A DNA stretch of 64,000 nt from Roseiarcus sp963806935 (GTDB lineage: Bacteria; Pseudomonadota; Alphaproteobacteria; Rhizobiales; Beijerinckiaceae), in the NCBI GenBank assembly GCA_963806935.1, contig CAWEAT010000044.1, forward strand, positions 1 to 64,000, read 5' to 3'. The translations under genes were made by a program, and so were the position numbers. Below are positions 17,957 to 28,298 of this stretch, piece after piece; the stretch's first letter is position 1; each line of letters opens with the position of its first letter. Below the pieces are notes generated by a model. That model ran no database searches. It had not been told where the DNA came from and worked only from the letters and a program-made list of their open reading frames with translations.

Positions 17957-18790
17957 CTAGGCGAGGTTGAGCGCGCTCGCTGGTTGGTCGAAGACCTCGT
18001 AGGTCCAGACCCGGAAGGACTTGAGCACGTGGGGTCCGAACGAGTTGATGAGCGGGATATCCGCCGCGTCGCGGCCTCGCGCGACAACGATCCGCCCTAT
18101 CCGCGGCATATTGTTGCGAGGATCGAACGTCCACCACGACCCGCCGAGATACACCTCGATCCAGGCGCTGAAATCCATCGGGTCGACGACGGGTACGCCA
18201 ATGTCGCCAAGATGGCCGTTGACGTAACGAGCCGGAATGTTGAGGCATCGACAGAGCGTCACCGCGAGATGGGCGAAATCGCGGCAGACGCCGATCCGCT
18301 CCTCGAAGGCTTCGAACGCCGTTCGGGTCGATCGCGCCTGCAGATAGTCAAACTTGATGTGCTGGTGAACGAAATCGCACACCGCCTGCACGCGCCCCCA
18401 ACCTGGTGGGGTTTTGCCGAAAAGATCCCAGGCCGTCTGGCTCAGCTTGTCGGTCTCGCAATATCGGCTTCCCATCAGATAGAGCAGGCATGAATCGGGC
18501 AGTTCCGAGACCGGGACTTCAACCGCGGCAAAGTCCGCCGGGTCGATCTTGCCATCGTCCTCGATCGTCGCGTCGCCCCAAATTGCGAAGTCGCCTGCCG
18601 GCGCGACCAGCCTGCGGCAACGATTGCCAAACGAGTCGAGATAAGTGGTCGTCGGGATGATCGGGGTCGTAAAGACCCGCTCGGCGACGCGAATGTCGGC
18701 TTTCCGATCTTCGCTCACCGACAGCAGGCAGACCATGGCGGTCGGCTGCGCGCAGGTGACGGTGATTTCATAGCCGTAGCGGATCAGCAT
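17957..18790 (-). CDS. transglutaminase-like cysteine peptidase family protein
   Basis: A 277-residue protein with an N-terminal beta domain and a transglutaminase core. The active-site Cys lies in ERIGVCRDFAHLAVTLCR and the Asp side in SWWTFDPRNN. In the middle motif DFSAWIEVYLGG a Ser occupies the position where the catalytic His (DxHAW) stands in many relatives; I am not certain whether this is normal for the subgroup. Such proteins hydrolyse or cross-link amide bonds, but many bacterial members lack a proven substrate. ATG at 18790 is chosen over the in-frame TTG at 18799. No signal peptide is evident. Confidence 0.85.
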   Translation of the reverse strand: MLIRYGYEITVTCAQPTAMVCLLSVSEDRKADIRVAERVFTTPIIPTTTYLDSFGNRCRRLVAPAGDFAIWGDATIEDDGKIDPADFAAVEVPVSELPDSCLLYLMGSRYCETDKLSQTAWDLFGKTPPGWGRVQAVCDFVHQHIKFDYLQARSTRTAFEAFEERIGVCRDFAHLAVTLCRCLNIPARYVNGHLGDIGVPVVDPMDFSAWIEVYLGGSWWTFDPRNNMPRIGRIVVARGRDAADIPLINSFGPHVLKSFRVWTYEVFDQPASALNLA

Positions 18791-18934
18791 CGGTCGCAAG
18801 CTCCTAAGACAGGTCTCAAGGCGCGACGAAAAGGCCCCCTCAGCGCAAAGCCGCGAAACGTATGGTCATCGATGACAGGCGGCCGGCGCGAGCGTCGCGC
18901 CGACCGTCGATCTGGGCTTCGATCTATCGGGCGG

Positions 18935-20578
<1,644 letters not shown>

Positions 20579-20616
20579 GGATTTGGATCCTTCAATTCTT
20601 GAGAGGGGAGTTTGAT

Positions 20617-20934
20617 TTAGGCGGCCTTCTTCTTGGCGGCGATCGCGCCTTCAATCACGCCCATGACGTCGCTCTCCTTCATGATGAGGAGCTCCTCGCC
20701 GTCGATCTTGACTTCCGTGCCCGACCACTTGCCGAACAAGACGCGCTCGCCCGGCTTGAGTTCGACGGGCGTGAGCTTGCCGCTCTCATCGCGGCCACCC
20801 GGTCCGACCGCGACGACCTCGCCCTCCTGCGGCTTCTCCTTGACGGTGTCGGGAATGATGATCCCGCCTTTCGTCTTGTCCTCCCCCTCGATGCGGCGGA
20901 TGACGACCCGGTCGTGCAACGGACGAAATTTCAT
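20617..20934 (-). CDS. groES: co-chaperonin GroES (10 kDa)
   Basis: A complete 105-residue co-chaperonin: MKFRPLHDRVVIRRI at the N-terminus, the mobile loop EDKTKGGIIIPDT, KEKPQEGEVVAVGPG and GERVLFGKWSGTEVKIDGEE. It caps the GroEL ring. It is the first gene of the groES-groEL operon, about 100 bp downstream of the CIRCE operator. Confidence 0.98.
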   Translation of the reverse strand: MKFRPLHDRVVIRRIEGEDKTKGGIIIPDTVKEKPQEGEVVAVGPGGRDESGKLTPVELKPGERVLFGKWSGTEVKIDGEELLIMKESDVMGVIEGAIAAKKKAA

Positions 20935-21034
20935 TGGGAACTCGTTTCCGGTCGGCGCGCGTCAACAAGACGAGGCGAAATCGCCTCAGCGGACCCTGGT
21001 GCTCGGCTCGACCTAAACCCTCATATGGCTGTCA

Positions 21035-21061
21035 TTAGCACTCGTGACAAGAGAGTGCCAA
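21035..21061 (-). promoter_or_regulatory. CIRCE operator of groES-groEL (HrcA binding site)
   Basis: TTAGCACTC, nine bases, then GAGTGCCAA: the canonical controlling inverted repeat of chaperone expression, with one base different from the perfect TTAGCACTC-N9-GAGTGCTAA. It lies about 100 bp upstream of groES. On the minus strand a CTTG and a CCATAT (complement of ATATGG at 21023) flank this area and could be the -35 and -10 of a heat-shock promoter, so HrcA repression, perhaps with RpoH activation, is expected. Confidence 0.93.
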
Positions 21062-21250
21062 GAGATATTTCCTATCGACCGATCACGTGCGTACGACGGC
21101 CCAACGCCGAGAAGCGGACAAGGATCGATCATTTGAAGTTCGGCTTCACCCTAGGTCGTGGTGACGAATTAAGGAATGGGGGATTGAACGAAGCCGCTAC
21201 CGCGGCGGAATTGGCGGCGGGGCTGGAGGCGGCCGGGTGGTTTGAAGTTC

Positions 21251-21297
21251 CTCCTGCCTGAGAGGATGGGGTGTAGCAACCCACTCTCAGACAGGAG
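21251..21297. repeat. imperfect hairpin at the left side of the IS91-type element
   Basis: CTCCTGCCTGAGAG and CTCTCAGACAGGAG are inverted with a single mismatch over 14 bp; inside them TGGG and CCCA can also pair. The hairpin ends 8 bp before the recombinase ATG. It may be the left-end recognition structure of the element or a translational attenuator. Confidence 0.75.
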
Positions 21298-21304
21298 TTT
21301 TCAG

Positions 21305-22165
21305 ATGGCCCAGATGAGCCCTCTGCGCCGCCGGATGATCGAGGACATGACGATCCGCAATCTGTCCCCGGCGACACAGCAATCCTACGTCCACGCGGTC
21401 TCGAAGTTCAGCCAGTATTTTGGCCGCTCGCCCGATCGACTTGGCTTGGAGGATGTTCGGGCCTATCAGGTGCATCTGGCTTCGAAGGGCGTCGCGTGGG
21501 CGTCGCTGAACCAGGCCGTCTGCGCCTTGCGCTTCTTCTACGGCGTGACGCTCGGCGAACAGACGATCCCGGAGCGGATCGCTTACGCCCGCGAACCGCG
21601 CAAGCTTCCCGTGGTGCTCAGCGCCGACGAGGTCGTGCGGTTCCTGGAGTTGGTTTCGAGCCTGAAGGCGCGCGTCGCGCTGACGACGGCCTATGCAGCG
21701 GGATTGCGGGTTTCCGAAGTGGCGGCGCTGAAGGTCCGCGATATCGACAACCAGCGCATGGTGATGCGGATCGAACACGGGAAGGGCGGCAAGGAGCGCT
21801 ATGTCATGCTCTCCGAGGCCCTGCTCGGCATCCTGCGCAGCTATTGGCGGCTGGCGCGGCCGCCGCTGTTCCTGTTTCCGAGCCGCACCTCCGATACGCC
21901 GATCGACCCGACGGTGTTGCATGCCGCCTGCCGATCAGCGACGGCCGCGGCGGGGCTCGACAAGCGAGTGAGCGTGCATGTGCTGCGGCACAGCTTCGCC
22001 ACCCATCTGCTGGAAAGCGGCGTCGACATCCGCATCATCCAGGTGTTGCTCGGTCACGAGAATTTGTCGACGACAGCACGCTACACGCGCGTCTCCACGC
22101 AGCTCATTGGCAATACCGCAAGCCCCTTGGATCGGCTCTCGCTGAACGTGACGCCGCCGGGATAG
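21305..22165 (+). CDS. tyrosine recombinase (site-specific integrase) of the IS91-type element
   Basis: A 286-residue XerC/D-like recombinase. Residues 1-90 are the SAM-like DNA-binding domain (RRRMIEDMTIRNLSPATQQS, SKFSQYFGRSPDRLGLEDVR). The catalytic domain shows Arg in AAGLRVSEVAALK, Lys in HGKGGKERYVML, HVLRHSFATHLLESG, then LGHENLSTTARYTRV with the nucleophilic Tyr. All catalytic positions are present. The start at 21305 has CAGGAG upstream. The TAG stop is followed 3 bp later by the transposase GTG, so the two are translated together. Confidence 0.93.
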   Translation: MAQMSPLRRRMIEDMTIRNLSPATQQSYVHAVSKFSQYFGRSPDRLGLEDVRAYQVHLASKGVAWASLNQAVCALRFFYGVTLGEQTIPERIAYAREPRKLPVVLSADEVVRFLELVSSLKARVALTTAYAAGLRVSEVAALKVRDIDNQRMVMRIEHGKGGKERYVMLSEALLGILRSYWRLARPPLFLFPSRTSDTPIDPTVLHAACRSATAAAGLDKRVSVHVLRHSFATHLLESGVDIRIIQVLLGHENLSTTARYTRVSTQLIGNTASPLDRLSLNVTPPG

Positions 22166-22168
22166 TCG

Positions 22169-23365
22169 GTGACGGCGCGGCCGGCGTTCGAACTGGCCGA
22201 CGTCTTTCGCCGCCACGGCGAGACCTATGCTCAATTGAACGCCGGACATCTCGGGCGCGTCGAACGGCGCGTGTCGGCGGCGATCGCGGCCTGCCGCACG
22301 GCGGCGCTGGGCGGTCACGTCGAACGCTGCGACGATTGCGGCCTCACGCGCATCGCCTACAACTCCTGCCGCAACCGCCATTGTCCAAAATGCCAAGGCG
22401 CGGCGCGGGTGAAGTGGCTCGCCGCCCGCCAAGCCGAGCTGCTGCCGGTTCCCTATTTCCATGTCGTGTTCACCTTGCCGTCGGCGGCGGCCGAGATCGC
22501 CTTCCAGAACAAGCGGACCGTCTATGGCCTCTTGATGCGCGCCGCGGCGCAGGCGCTCAGCGTCCTCGCCGCCAAACGCCTCGGAGCCAGGATCGGCCTG
22601 ATCGCCGTTTTGCACACCTGGGGACAGACGCTGACCCACCATCCCCACGTCCATTGCCTGGTTCCCGGCGGCGGCGTCGCCCTCGACAACAGGCGCTGGG
22701 TCGAAGCCAAACCGAACTTCCTGCTCTCCGTCCATGCGTTGTCGAAGGCGTTCCGCCGCCTGTTCCTCGACGGCCTCAAAGCCGAGTCCGAGAAAGGAGA
22801 GTTGAGCTTCTTCGGCGAACTGGCCCGGCTCGCCGAGCCGGAGGCCTTCAAAGCCCGCATGCGCGCGCTGCGGCAGAGCCCGTTCGTCGTCTACGCCAAG
22901 CCGCCGTTCGGCGGACCCGCGCGCGTGCTCGCCTATCTCGCCCGCTACACCCATCGCACGGCGATCGCCAATTCGAGGCTTGTCGCCGTCGACGACAATG
23001 AAGTGGCGTTCGTCTACAAGGATTATCGCCGCGGCGGCCGCAGCCGCATCATGCGCCTCGCCCCGCACGAGTTCATCCGACGTTTTCTCCTCCACGTCCT
23101 ACCCGACGGCTTGCATCGCATTCGTCACTACGGTTTCCTCGCCAAAGGCGAGCGCGGCGAAAAGCTCGCATATGTGCGAGACCTGCTCCACGTCGCGTCC
23201 AAGCCGCAGGAGCAGGTCGATCCGGAGAAGGCGCCGTGCGGCGACCCAGAAGCCGACACCGTTCGCGACGCCTTCATGCGCTGCCCAGATTGCGGGGGCT
23301 TCATGCGCCGCATTGAAACCGTCGCGCCCCGGCCCGCCGGCGCCTTTCGCTGCGACACGTCATGA
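22169..23365 (+). CDS. IS91 family (HUH, Y2) transposase
   Basis: A 398-residue rolling-circle transposase. The N-terminal zinc-finger region has CDDCG and CRNRHCPKCQG (residues about 53-75). The HUH metal motif is HHPHVHC (about residue 155), and the catalytic tyrosines lie in AYLARYTHRTA (Tyr-x3-Tyr, about 255). A second Cys pair, CPDCGG, is near the C-terminus. Starts with GTG at 22169, 3 bp after the recombinase stop. It appears intact. Confidence 0.94.
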   Translation: MTARPAFELADVFRRHGETYAQLNAGHLGRVERRVSAAIAACRTAALGGHVERCDDCGLTRIAYNSCRNRHCPKCQGAARVKWLAARQAELLPVPYFHVVFTLPSAAAEIAFQNKRTVYGLLMRAAAQALSVLAAKRLGARIGLIAVLHTWGQTLTHHPHVHCLVPGGGVALDNRRWVEAKPNFLLSVHALSKAFRRLFLDGLKAESEKGELSFFGELARLAEPEAFKARMRALRQSPFVVYAKPPFGGPARVLAYLARYTHRTAIANSRLVAVDDNEVAFVYKDYRRGGRSRIMRLAPHEFIRRFLLHVLPDGLHRIRHYGFLAKGERGEKLAYVRDLLHVASKPQEQVDPEKAPCGDPEADTVRDAFMRCPDCGGFMRRIETVAPRPAGAFRCDTS

Positions 23366-23777
23366 CAATAACGCACCCGCCGCTCCGCGTATGCGATCTT
23401 CTCAGTTCTCCCAACTCGGACACCCATCTCGCGGAGCGTCGCTGCGACCGCTCGCCTTGAAGCTCATTTTCGAAGCCGTTCGCGCGCCGACAACGCCCAC
23501 GTCTAGCCATTCTCGACCATGGTTCAGCTTTATCCTCGCAATCGTCGGGCTCAACGACTTCGCCGAACCGGTCCGCGGACCTCTCGTTCGCCATATGGCG
23601 TCAGACCGCCAGCGCGCTTCACCCATAGCGCCTCATCCCGACCGCGGCTTCGTTCAATCCGGCTTATGTGAGGTCGCCATTCGCGACGCCCAACCCGCGC
23701 CCCAGCGACCTCACATAACCCTCCAGATTCCCAGAAGTGCGCAAATCAGATTCAACGCTGATTTTTGGAGGTCAGCG
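23366..23777. other. 412-bp non-coding junction between the IS91-type and IS5-type elements
   Basis: No supported gene. It contains the perfect hairpin at 23664-23718. The left part is probably the 3' end of the IS91-type element and the last 60 bp the left end of the IS5-type element. GGAGGTCAGCG at 23767-23777 is the ribosome site of the IS5 transposase. Confidence 0.6.
23664..23718. repeat. perfect 14-bp inverted repeat between the two IS elements
   Basis: TTATGTGAGGTCGC (23664-23677) and its exact reverse complement GCGACCTCACATAA (23705-23718) are separated by 27 bp. The perfect conservation suggests a functional end or recombination site for one of the flanking mobile elements; the nearby tyrosine recombinase makes a recombinase site plausible. 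Confidence 0.85.
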
Positions 23778-24538
23778 GTGGACTGCGACGCGCTTCGGGA
23801 CGACCAATGGGAGCGGCTGAAGGATTTCGTGCCTGGGGGCCGGAAAGGCAAGCGAGGACCGCGCACGGATAATCGCCGGTTCTTGAACGCGCTCTTGTGG
23901 ATGGCGCGTTCGGGCGCTCGTTGGCGCGATCTGCCAGAGGAGTTGGGCGACTACGACACTGTCAAGCGGCGCTACTATCGGTGGATCGAGATGGGCGTTC
24001 TGGACGACATTCTTGCGGCGCTGGCGCGCGAAGCCGATCTGGAATGGCTGATGATTGATTCCACCATTGTTCGCGCGCATCAGCACGCGGCCGGCGCGAG
24101 CCGGCAAAAAGGGGGGCGGATGCCCAGGGCCTTGGCCGGTCACGCGGGGGTTTAAGCACGAAAATCCACGCCGCTGGCGATGCGCTCGGCAATCCGGTGC
24201 GCCTGATCGGCTCGCCAGGGCAGCGCAACGACATCGCCTTCGCCCATGACTTGGTCGAGGGCTTCGACGCAGATGTGACGATCGCCGATAAGGGATACGA
24301 CGCCGATCATCTCTGCGATAAGATTACGCGGACCGGCGGCGAGGTCGTCATACCGCCGAAACGAAACCGCATCGTCAAACGTCCGTACGATCCCGATCTC
24401 TATAAAGAGCGCAACATCATCGAACGCTTCTTCAACAAGCTCAAACAGTTCCGACGCGTCGCGACGCGATACGACAAGCTGCTCGTCAACTTCATGGGCT
24501 TCGTCAAACTCGCCGCTATCGCTATCTGGCTCAAATAG
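23778..24538 (+). CDS. IS5 family transposase, two overlapping frames (probable -1 frameshift)
   Basis: The first frame (GTG at 23778 to 24155) encodes the N-terminal half: LRDDQWERLKDFVPGG, NALLWMARSGARWRDLPEEL, RRYYRWIEMGVLDDIL and the first catalytic Asp in EWLMIDSTIVRAHQHAAG. The frame must drop by one at the A5G6 run (24106-24116) to continue as DAQGLGRSRGGLSTKIHA, then VTIADKGYDADHL (second Asp) and KERNIIERFFNKLKQFRRVA (Glu), ending at 24538. The two-frame organisation with a homopolymer at the junction is typical of the IS427 group of IS5, so the frame change is probably programmed. The element sits 18 bp beyond the stop of the IlvD/Edd gene. Confidence 0.9.
24106..24116 (+). promoter_or_regulatory. 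A5G6 slippery run for transposase frameshifting
   Basis: AAAAAGGGGGG is at the exact place where the transposase changes from its first to its second reading frame. A -1 slip here gives the expected continuous DDE protein. Alternatively one G has been lost from the sequence. Confidence 0.6.
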
Positions 24539-24556
24539 TTAAATGGTCACCACGGC

Positions 24557-26287
24557 CTAGTGGATCTCCGGGTCGGGCGTCGGCGCGCCGCGCTCGAGAA
24601 AGTCGAAGTCGCAGCCTTCGTTCGCCTGGCTCACATGGTCCGAGAACAGGCGGCCGTAGCCGCGGGCGTAGCGGGGCGCGGGCTTGCGCCACTGGGCGCG
24701 GCGCCGGGCGAGCTCCTCGTCGCTCACGCTGAGCGACAGGCGGCGGGCGGGGATATCGAGCTCGATCACGTCGCCGTCGCGCACCAGCGCCAGCGGCCCG
24801 CCGACGAACGACTCGGGAGCGACGTGCAGCACGCAGGCGCCGTAGCTGGTGCCGCTCATCCGGGCGTCCGAAACCCGCACCATGTCGCGCACGCCCTTGG
24901 CGAGAACCTTCTTCGGGATCGGCAACTGGCCCCATTCGGGCATGCCCGGCGCGCCGATCGGTCCCGCATGCTGCAGGACGAGGACCGAATTCTCGTCGAC
25001 GTCGAGATCGGGGTCGTCGATGCGCGCGGCCATATCGTTATAGTCCTTGAACACGACCGCCTTGCCCGCATGCTTGTGCAGGCGGGTCTCGGCGGCGGGC
25101 GGCTTGATGATCGCGCCGTCCGGCGCGAGGTTGCCGCGCAGGATGGCGAGGCTGTCGGAGGCAACCAGCGGATTGTTGAGCGGCCGGATGACGTCCTCGT
25201 TCCAGATTTTGGCGCCTTCGACATTGTCGCCGATTGTGGCGCCGTTGACCGTGCGCGCGCCGCGCTTCAGCCGTCCCCCTAACGCCAGTTGCTTGAGCAC
25301 CGCCGGCAGGCCGCCGGCGTAGTAGAAGTCCTCCATGAGATAGGCGCCGGACGGGCGGATGTTGGCGAGGAGCGGCGTCTCGCGCGCCTGCCTGTCGAAG
25401 GTTTCGAGATCGAGCTTAAGGCCGGCGCGGCGCGCGAGCGCGATCAGATGGACGACGGAATTGGTCGAGCCGCCGATCGCCAGCACCGCGGCGACGGCGT
25501 TCAGAATCGAATCGGCGCTGATCAGGTCGGACGGCTTGAGGTCGTCCCAGACCATGTCGACGATGCGCTTGCCCGTCATCACCGCCATGACCGCATGGCG
25601 GGAATCGGCGGCGGGGATCGAAACGGCGCCGGGCAGCGTCATGCCGAGCGCCTCGGCGGCGCTGGTCATGGTCGAGGCGGTGCCCATCGTCATGCAATGG
25701 CCGGGCGAGCGGGCGATGCCGTGCTCGATCTCCTCCCAGTCCGAAGGCGTGATGGTTCCGGCGCGCAGCTCGGCCCAATATTTCCACACGTCGCTGCCCG
25801 AACCGAGCGCGGCGCCGCGCCACGAGCCGCGCAGCATCGGGCCCGCGGGCATGAAGATCGCCGGCAGGTTCATCGAGATCGCGCCCATCAGCAGCGCGGG
25901 CGTGGTCTTGTCGCAGCCGCCCATCAGCACCGCGCCGTCGGCGGGATAGGAGCGAAGCGCTTCCTCAGTCTCCATCGCGAGAAAGTTGCGGTACATCATC
26001 GTCGTCGGCTTCTGGAACGGCTCCGAGAGCGTCATCGCCGGCAATTCGACCGGGAACCCTCCCGCCTCCCACACGCCGCGCTTCACCTCCTCGACCCGCT
26101 GCTTGAAATGGGAGTGGCAGGGATTGATGTCGCTCCAGGTGTTGACGATCGCGATCACCGGCTTTCCGGCATAGTCGGAGCGCTGGTAGCCCATCTGCGC
26201 GGTGCGCGAGCGATGGCCGAAGGCGCGCAAATCGTTGACGCCATACCAGCGATGACTGCGTAGGTCTTCCGGCCGCTTGCGCGCCAT
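24557..26287 (-). CDS. IlvD/Edd family dehydratase, probable sugar-acid (arabinonate-type) dehydratase
   Basis: A 576-residue Fe-S dehydratase. Cys-containing cluster motifs are visible: NTWSDINPCHSHF, GGCDKTTPALLMG and RSPGHCMTMGTASTM, with AIGGSTNSVVHLIALARRAG and the C-terminal SDARMSGTSYGACVLHVAPE. The family includes dihydroxy-acid dehydratase (IlvD), 6-phosphogluconate dehydratase and L-arabinonate/D-xylonate dehydratases. The N-terminus KRPEDLRSHRWYGVNDLRAF and the TRAP transporter immediately upstream favour a sugar-acid dehydratase over a biosynthetic IlvD. ATG at 26287 chosen. Last gene of a minus-strand run, 156 bp after dctM. Confidence 0.87.
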   Translation of the reverse strand: MARKRPEDLRSHRWYGVNDLRAFGHRSRTAQMGYQRSDYAGKPVIAIVNTWSDINPCHSHFKQRVEEVKRGVWEAGGFPVELPAMTLSEPFQKPTTMMYRNFLAMETEEALRSYPADGAVLMGGCDKTTPALLMGAISMNLPAIFMPAGPMLRGSWRGAALGSGSDVWKYWAELRAGTITPSDWEEIEHGIARSPGHCMTMGTASTMTSAAEALGMTLPGAVSIPAADSRHAVMAVMTGKRIVDMVWDDLKPSDLISADSILNAVAAVLAIGGSTNSVVHLIALARRAGLKLDLETFDRQARETPLLANIRPSGAYLMEDFYYAGGLPAVLKQLALGGRLKRGARTVNGATIGDNVEGAKIWNEDVIRPLNNPLVASDSLAILRGNLAPDGAIIKPPAAETRLHKHAGKAVVFKDYNDMAARIDDPDLDVDENSVLVLQHAGPIGAPGMPEWGQLPIPKKVLAKGVRDMVRVSDARMSGTSYGACVLHVAPESFVGGPLALVRDGDVIELDIPARRLSLSVSDEELARRRAQWRKPAPRYARGYGRLFSDHVSQANEGCDFDFLERGAPTPDPEIH

Positions 26288-26443
26288 GGTCGATGATCCT
26301 CTTCCCGATTGGCTTTGAGTCATTTGGCTCTTGTCGCATTGTATCTGGGTGCTGGGCCGACGTCTGGCTGTTGGCCGATCCCGTCATGCGCTTTAGCAGG
26401 CCGCCCGCGGATCTCGCCGCTAACGGGATAAGAGTGGTTCATA

Positions 26444-27742
26444 TTACATCAGGCTCGGCAGGGTTAGGGCGATCGCCGGAAACGCGATCAGGATGATGAG
26501 CCTGATTATGTCGGTCAGGATGAACGGCACGACGCCCTTGAAGATGGTGGCGAAGCTGATGTCCTTGACCGCCGTTTTGATCACGAACACGTTCATGCCG
26601 ACCGGCGGATGGATGAGCCCGAGTTCGACCGTCATGACGATGATGATCCCGAACCAGATCGGATCGAAGCCGAGCGCCGTCACCACCGGAAAGACGATCG
26701 GCACGGTGAGGATGATCATCGCCATCGCGTCCATGAGGCAGCCAAGCGCCAGATACATCAGCATGATGAGCGCGAGCACGCCGTAGCGGCCGACGCCGAG
26801 GCCGGTGAGGAATTCGGTGACGTGTTGCGGCGTCTGAGTGACGGTGAGGAAATAGCCGAACAGCAGCGCGCCGATGAGAACGGTGAACACCGCGGCGGCG
26901 GTGCGCGTCGCCTGCAACAGCGCCGCCAGCACGCCGGCCGGTTTGAGCCGGCCGCGGGCGACCGAAATGAGGAATGCGCCGCAGGCGCCGACCCCGCCCG
27001 CTTCGGTCGGCGTGAACAGGCCGCCGTAAAGGCCGCCGATCACGAATGCGAACAGCGCCAGCGCCGCCCACACGTCGCGCAGCGACTTCAGCCGCTCGTT
27101 CCAGTCGGCGCGCGGTCCCGCCGGAAGGAAGCCCGGCCGCGCGAGGCCGATCGCGGCGATCGTCAGCATGTACATCGAGACCGCGAGCAATCCGGGCAGG
27201 ATCCCGGCGATGAACAGCTTGCCGATGTCCTGCTGGGTGATCAGGCCGTAGACGGCGAGCACGGTCGAGGGCGGGAAGATGGCGCCGAGCGTCCCGCCGG
27301 CGGCGATCACGCCGGCGGCGAAGGATTGGGGATAGTCGTATCGCCGCATCTCGGGATAGGCGACGGTGGCGAAGGTCGCCGCGGTCGCGACCGACGAACC
27401 GCTGATCGCGGCAAATCCGGCGCAGGCGGCGATCGTGGCGAGGCCGAGGCCGCCCCGCCGATGGCCGACAAAACTGTTGGCGGCCCGGAACAGCTCGCGG
27501 CTCATTCCGGAGGCCGAGACGAAGGCGCCCATCAAGAGGAACATCGGGATGACGCCGAAGGTGTAGTCGGTGACGGTGCGCATCGAGGTCTGGCCGACCA
27601 TCTTCAGCGCCGGCCCGGCGCCGACGATCGCGCCATAGCCGGTCACGCCGACGAGGCCCATCGCCATCCCGACCGGAACGCGCATGAGAATCAGCCCGAA
27701 CAGCGCGACGAAGCCGAGGACGGCCGCCGCATCGGCGCTCAT
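26444..27742 (-). CDS. dctM: TRAP transporter large permease (DctM)
   Basis: A 432-residue membrane protein with about twelve hydrophobic segments and typical DctM motifs: ISGSSVATAATFATVAYPEM, AAGGTLGAIFPPSTVLAVYG, FTPTEAGGVGACGAFL and LIHPPVGMNVFVIKT. It forms the sodium-coupled translocation channel with the small subunit. The gene follows dctQ by 10 bp. The ligand of the system is not known from sequence. Confidence 0.94.
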   Translation of the reverse strand: MSADAAAVLGFVALFGLILMRVPVGMAMGLVGVTGYGAIVGAGPALKMVGQTSMRTVTDYTFGVIPMFLLMGAFVSASGMSRELFRAANSFVGHRRGGLGLATIAACAGFAAISGSSVATAATFATVAYPEMRRYDYPQSFAAGVIAAGGTLGAIFPPSTVLAVYGLITQQDIGKLFIAGILPGLLAVSMYMLTIAAIGLARPGFLPAGPRADWNERLKSLRDVWAALALFAFVIGGLYGGLFTPTEAGGVGACGAFLISVARGRLKPAGVLAALLQATRTAAAVFTVLIGALLFGYFLTVTQTPQHVTEFLTGLGVGRYGVLALIMLMYLALGCLMDAMAMIILTVPIVFPVVTALGFDPIWFGIIIVMTVELGLIHPPVGMNVFVIKTAVKDISFATIFKGVVPFILTDIIRLIILIAFPAIALTLPSLM

Positions 27743-27752
27743 TGCGCGCGCC

Positions 27753-28298
27753 TCATTCGAGCGCCTTGGCGATCGGGTCCGGGGCGAGCTTTTCGGGGTG
27801 GAAAATGAGCCTGTAGGTGCGAACCGCGATCAGGATCACGGCGGAGACGTCGCCCGCCCAGGCGACGGCGAAGAACGGCCAGGTCGGCAGGTGAAGATCG
27901 TAGGTCAGGACATGGTCGGCCCTGGTCGTGCGCACCTTGTCGAACAGCATCGCGGTCTGGACGGTGACCACGAACAGGAGCACCAGCGTCGCGAAGACGT
28001 CGATTGCGCGCTTCCCCCACGGGGACGCCGCGGCCCAGACGAGGTCGACGGTGATGTGGCCGCCGCGGTAGCTGGTCGCCGCGATGCCCCAGAAGATGAG
28101 GATGCCGAGCAGCAGGCGGCCGAAATCGTAGGAATCCGGTATCGAGGCGCTGAACAGGTAGCGCAAGAGGACGGAGACGAAAATGTCGACCGCGACAATG
28201 CCGATGAAGGCCGCGGCGGCGAGCTCGATGCCGTCGATGAAGCGGTCCATCGCATTGACCTTCGTCCGACCGCTCCGCCGCGGCCAGGCGAAGCTCAT
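27753..28298 (-). CDS. dctQ: TRAP transporter small permease (DctQ)
   Basis: A 181-residue protein with four membrane segments (residues about 24-45, 62-80, 100-120, 145-165) and the DctQ signature FGRLLLGILIFWGIAATSYR plus GGHITVDL. It links the binding protein to the large permease. Its ATG at 28298 overlaps the dctP stop, which indicates translational coupling. Confidence 0.92.
   Translation of the reverse strand: MSFAWPRRSGRTKVNAMDRFIDGIELAAAAFIGIVAVDIFVSVLLRYLFSASIPDSYDFGRLLLGILIFWGIAATSYRGGHITVDLVWAAASPWGKRAIDVFATLVLLFVVTVQTAMLFDKVRTTRADHVLTYDLHLPTWPFFAVAWAGDVSAVILIAVRTYRLIFHPEKLAPDPIAKALE

Larger units (their letters stand above)
21251..23718 (+). mobile_element. IS91-family-like element carrying a tyrosine recombinase (limits approximate)
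   Basis: Two tightly linked genes, a tyrosine recombinase and a Y2/HUH transposase 3 bp apart, are flanked by hairpins at 21251-21297 and 23664-23718. IS91-type elements move by rolling-circle transposition and lack normal terminal inverted repeats and target duplications, so exact ends cannot be set by eye. The element lies upstream of the groES promoter, leaving the CIRCE region intact. Confidence 0.7.

Noticed and set aside
18890..18925. GGCGCGAGCGTCGCGCC hairpin as groEL terminator
   Set aside because: The stem is good but no T-run follows it on the minus strand, so I do not call it a terminator.
26609..27808. 399-codon plus-strand frame
   Set aside because: Antisense to dctM, with charged low-complexity sequence only.
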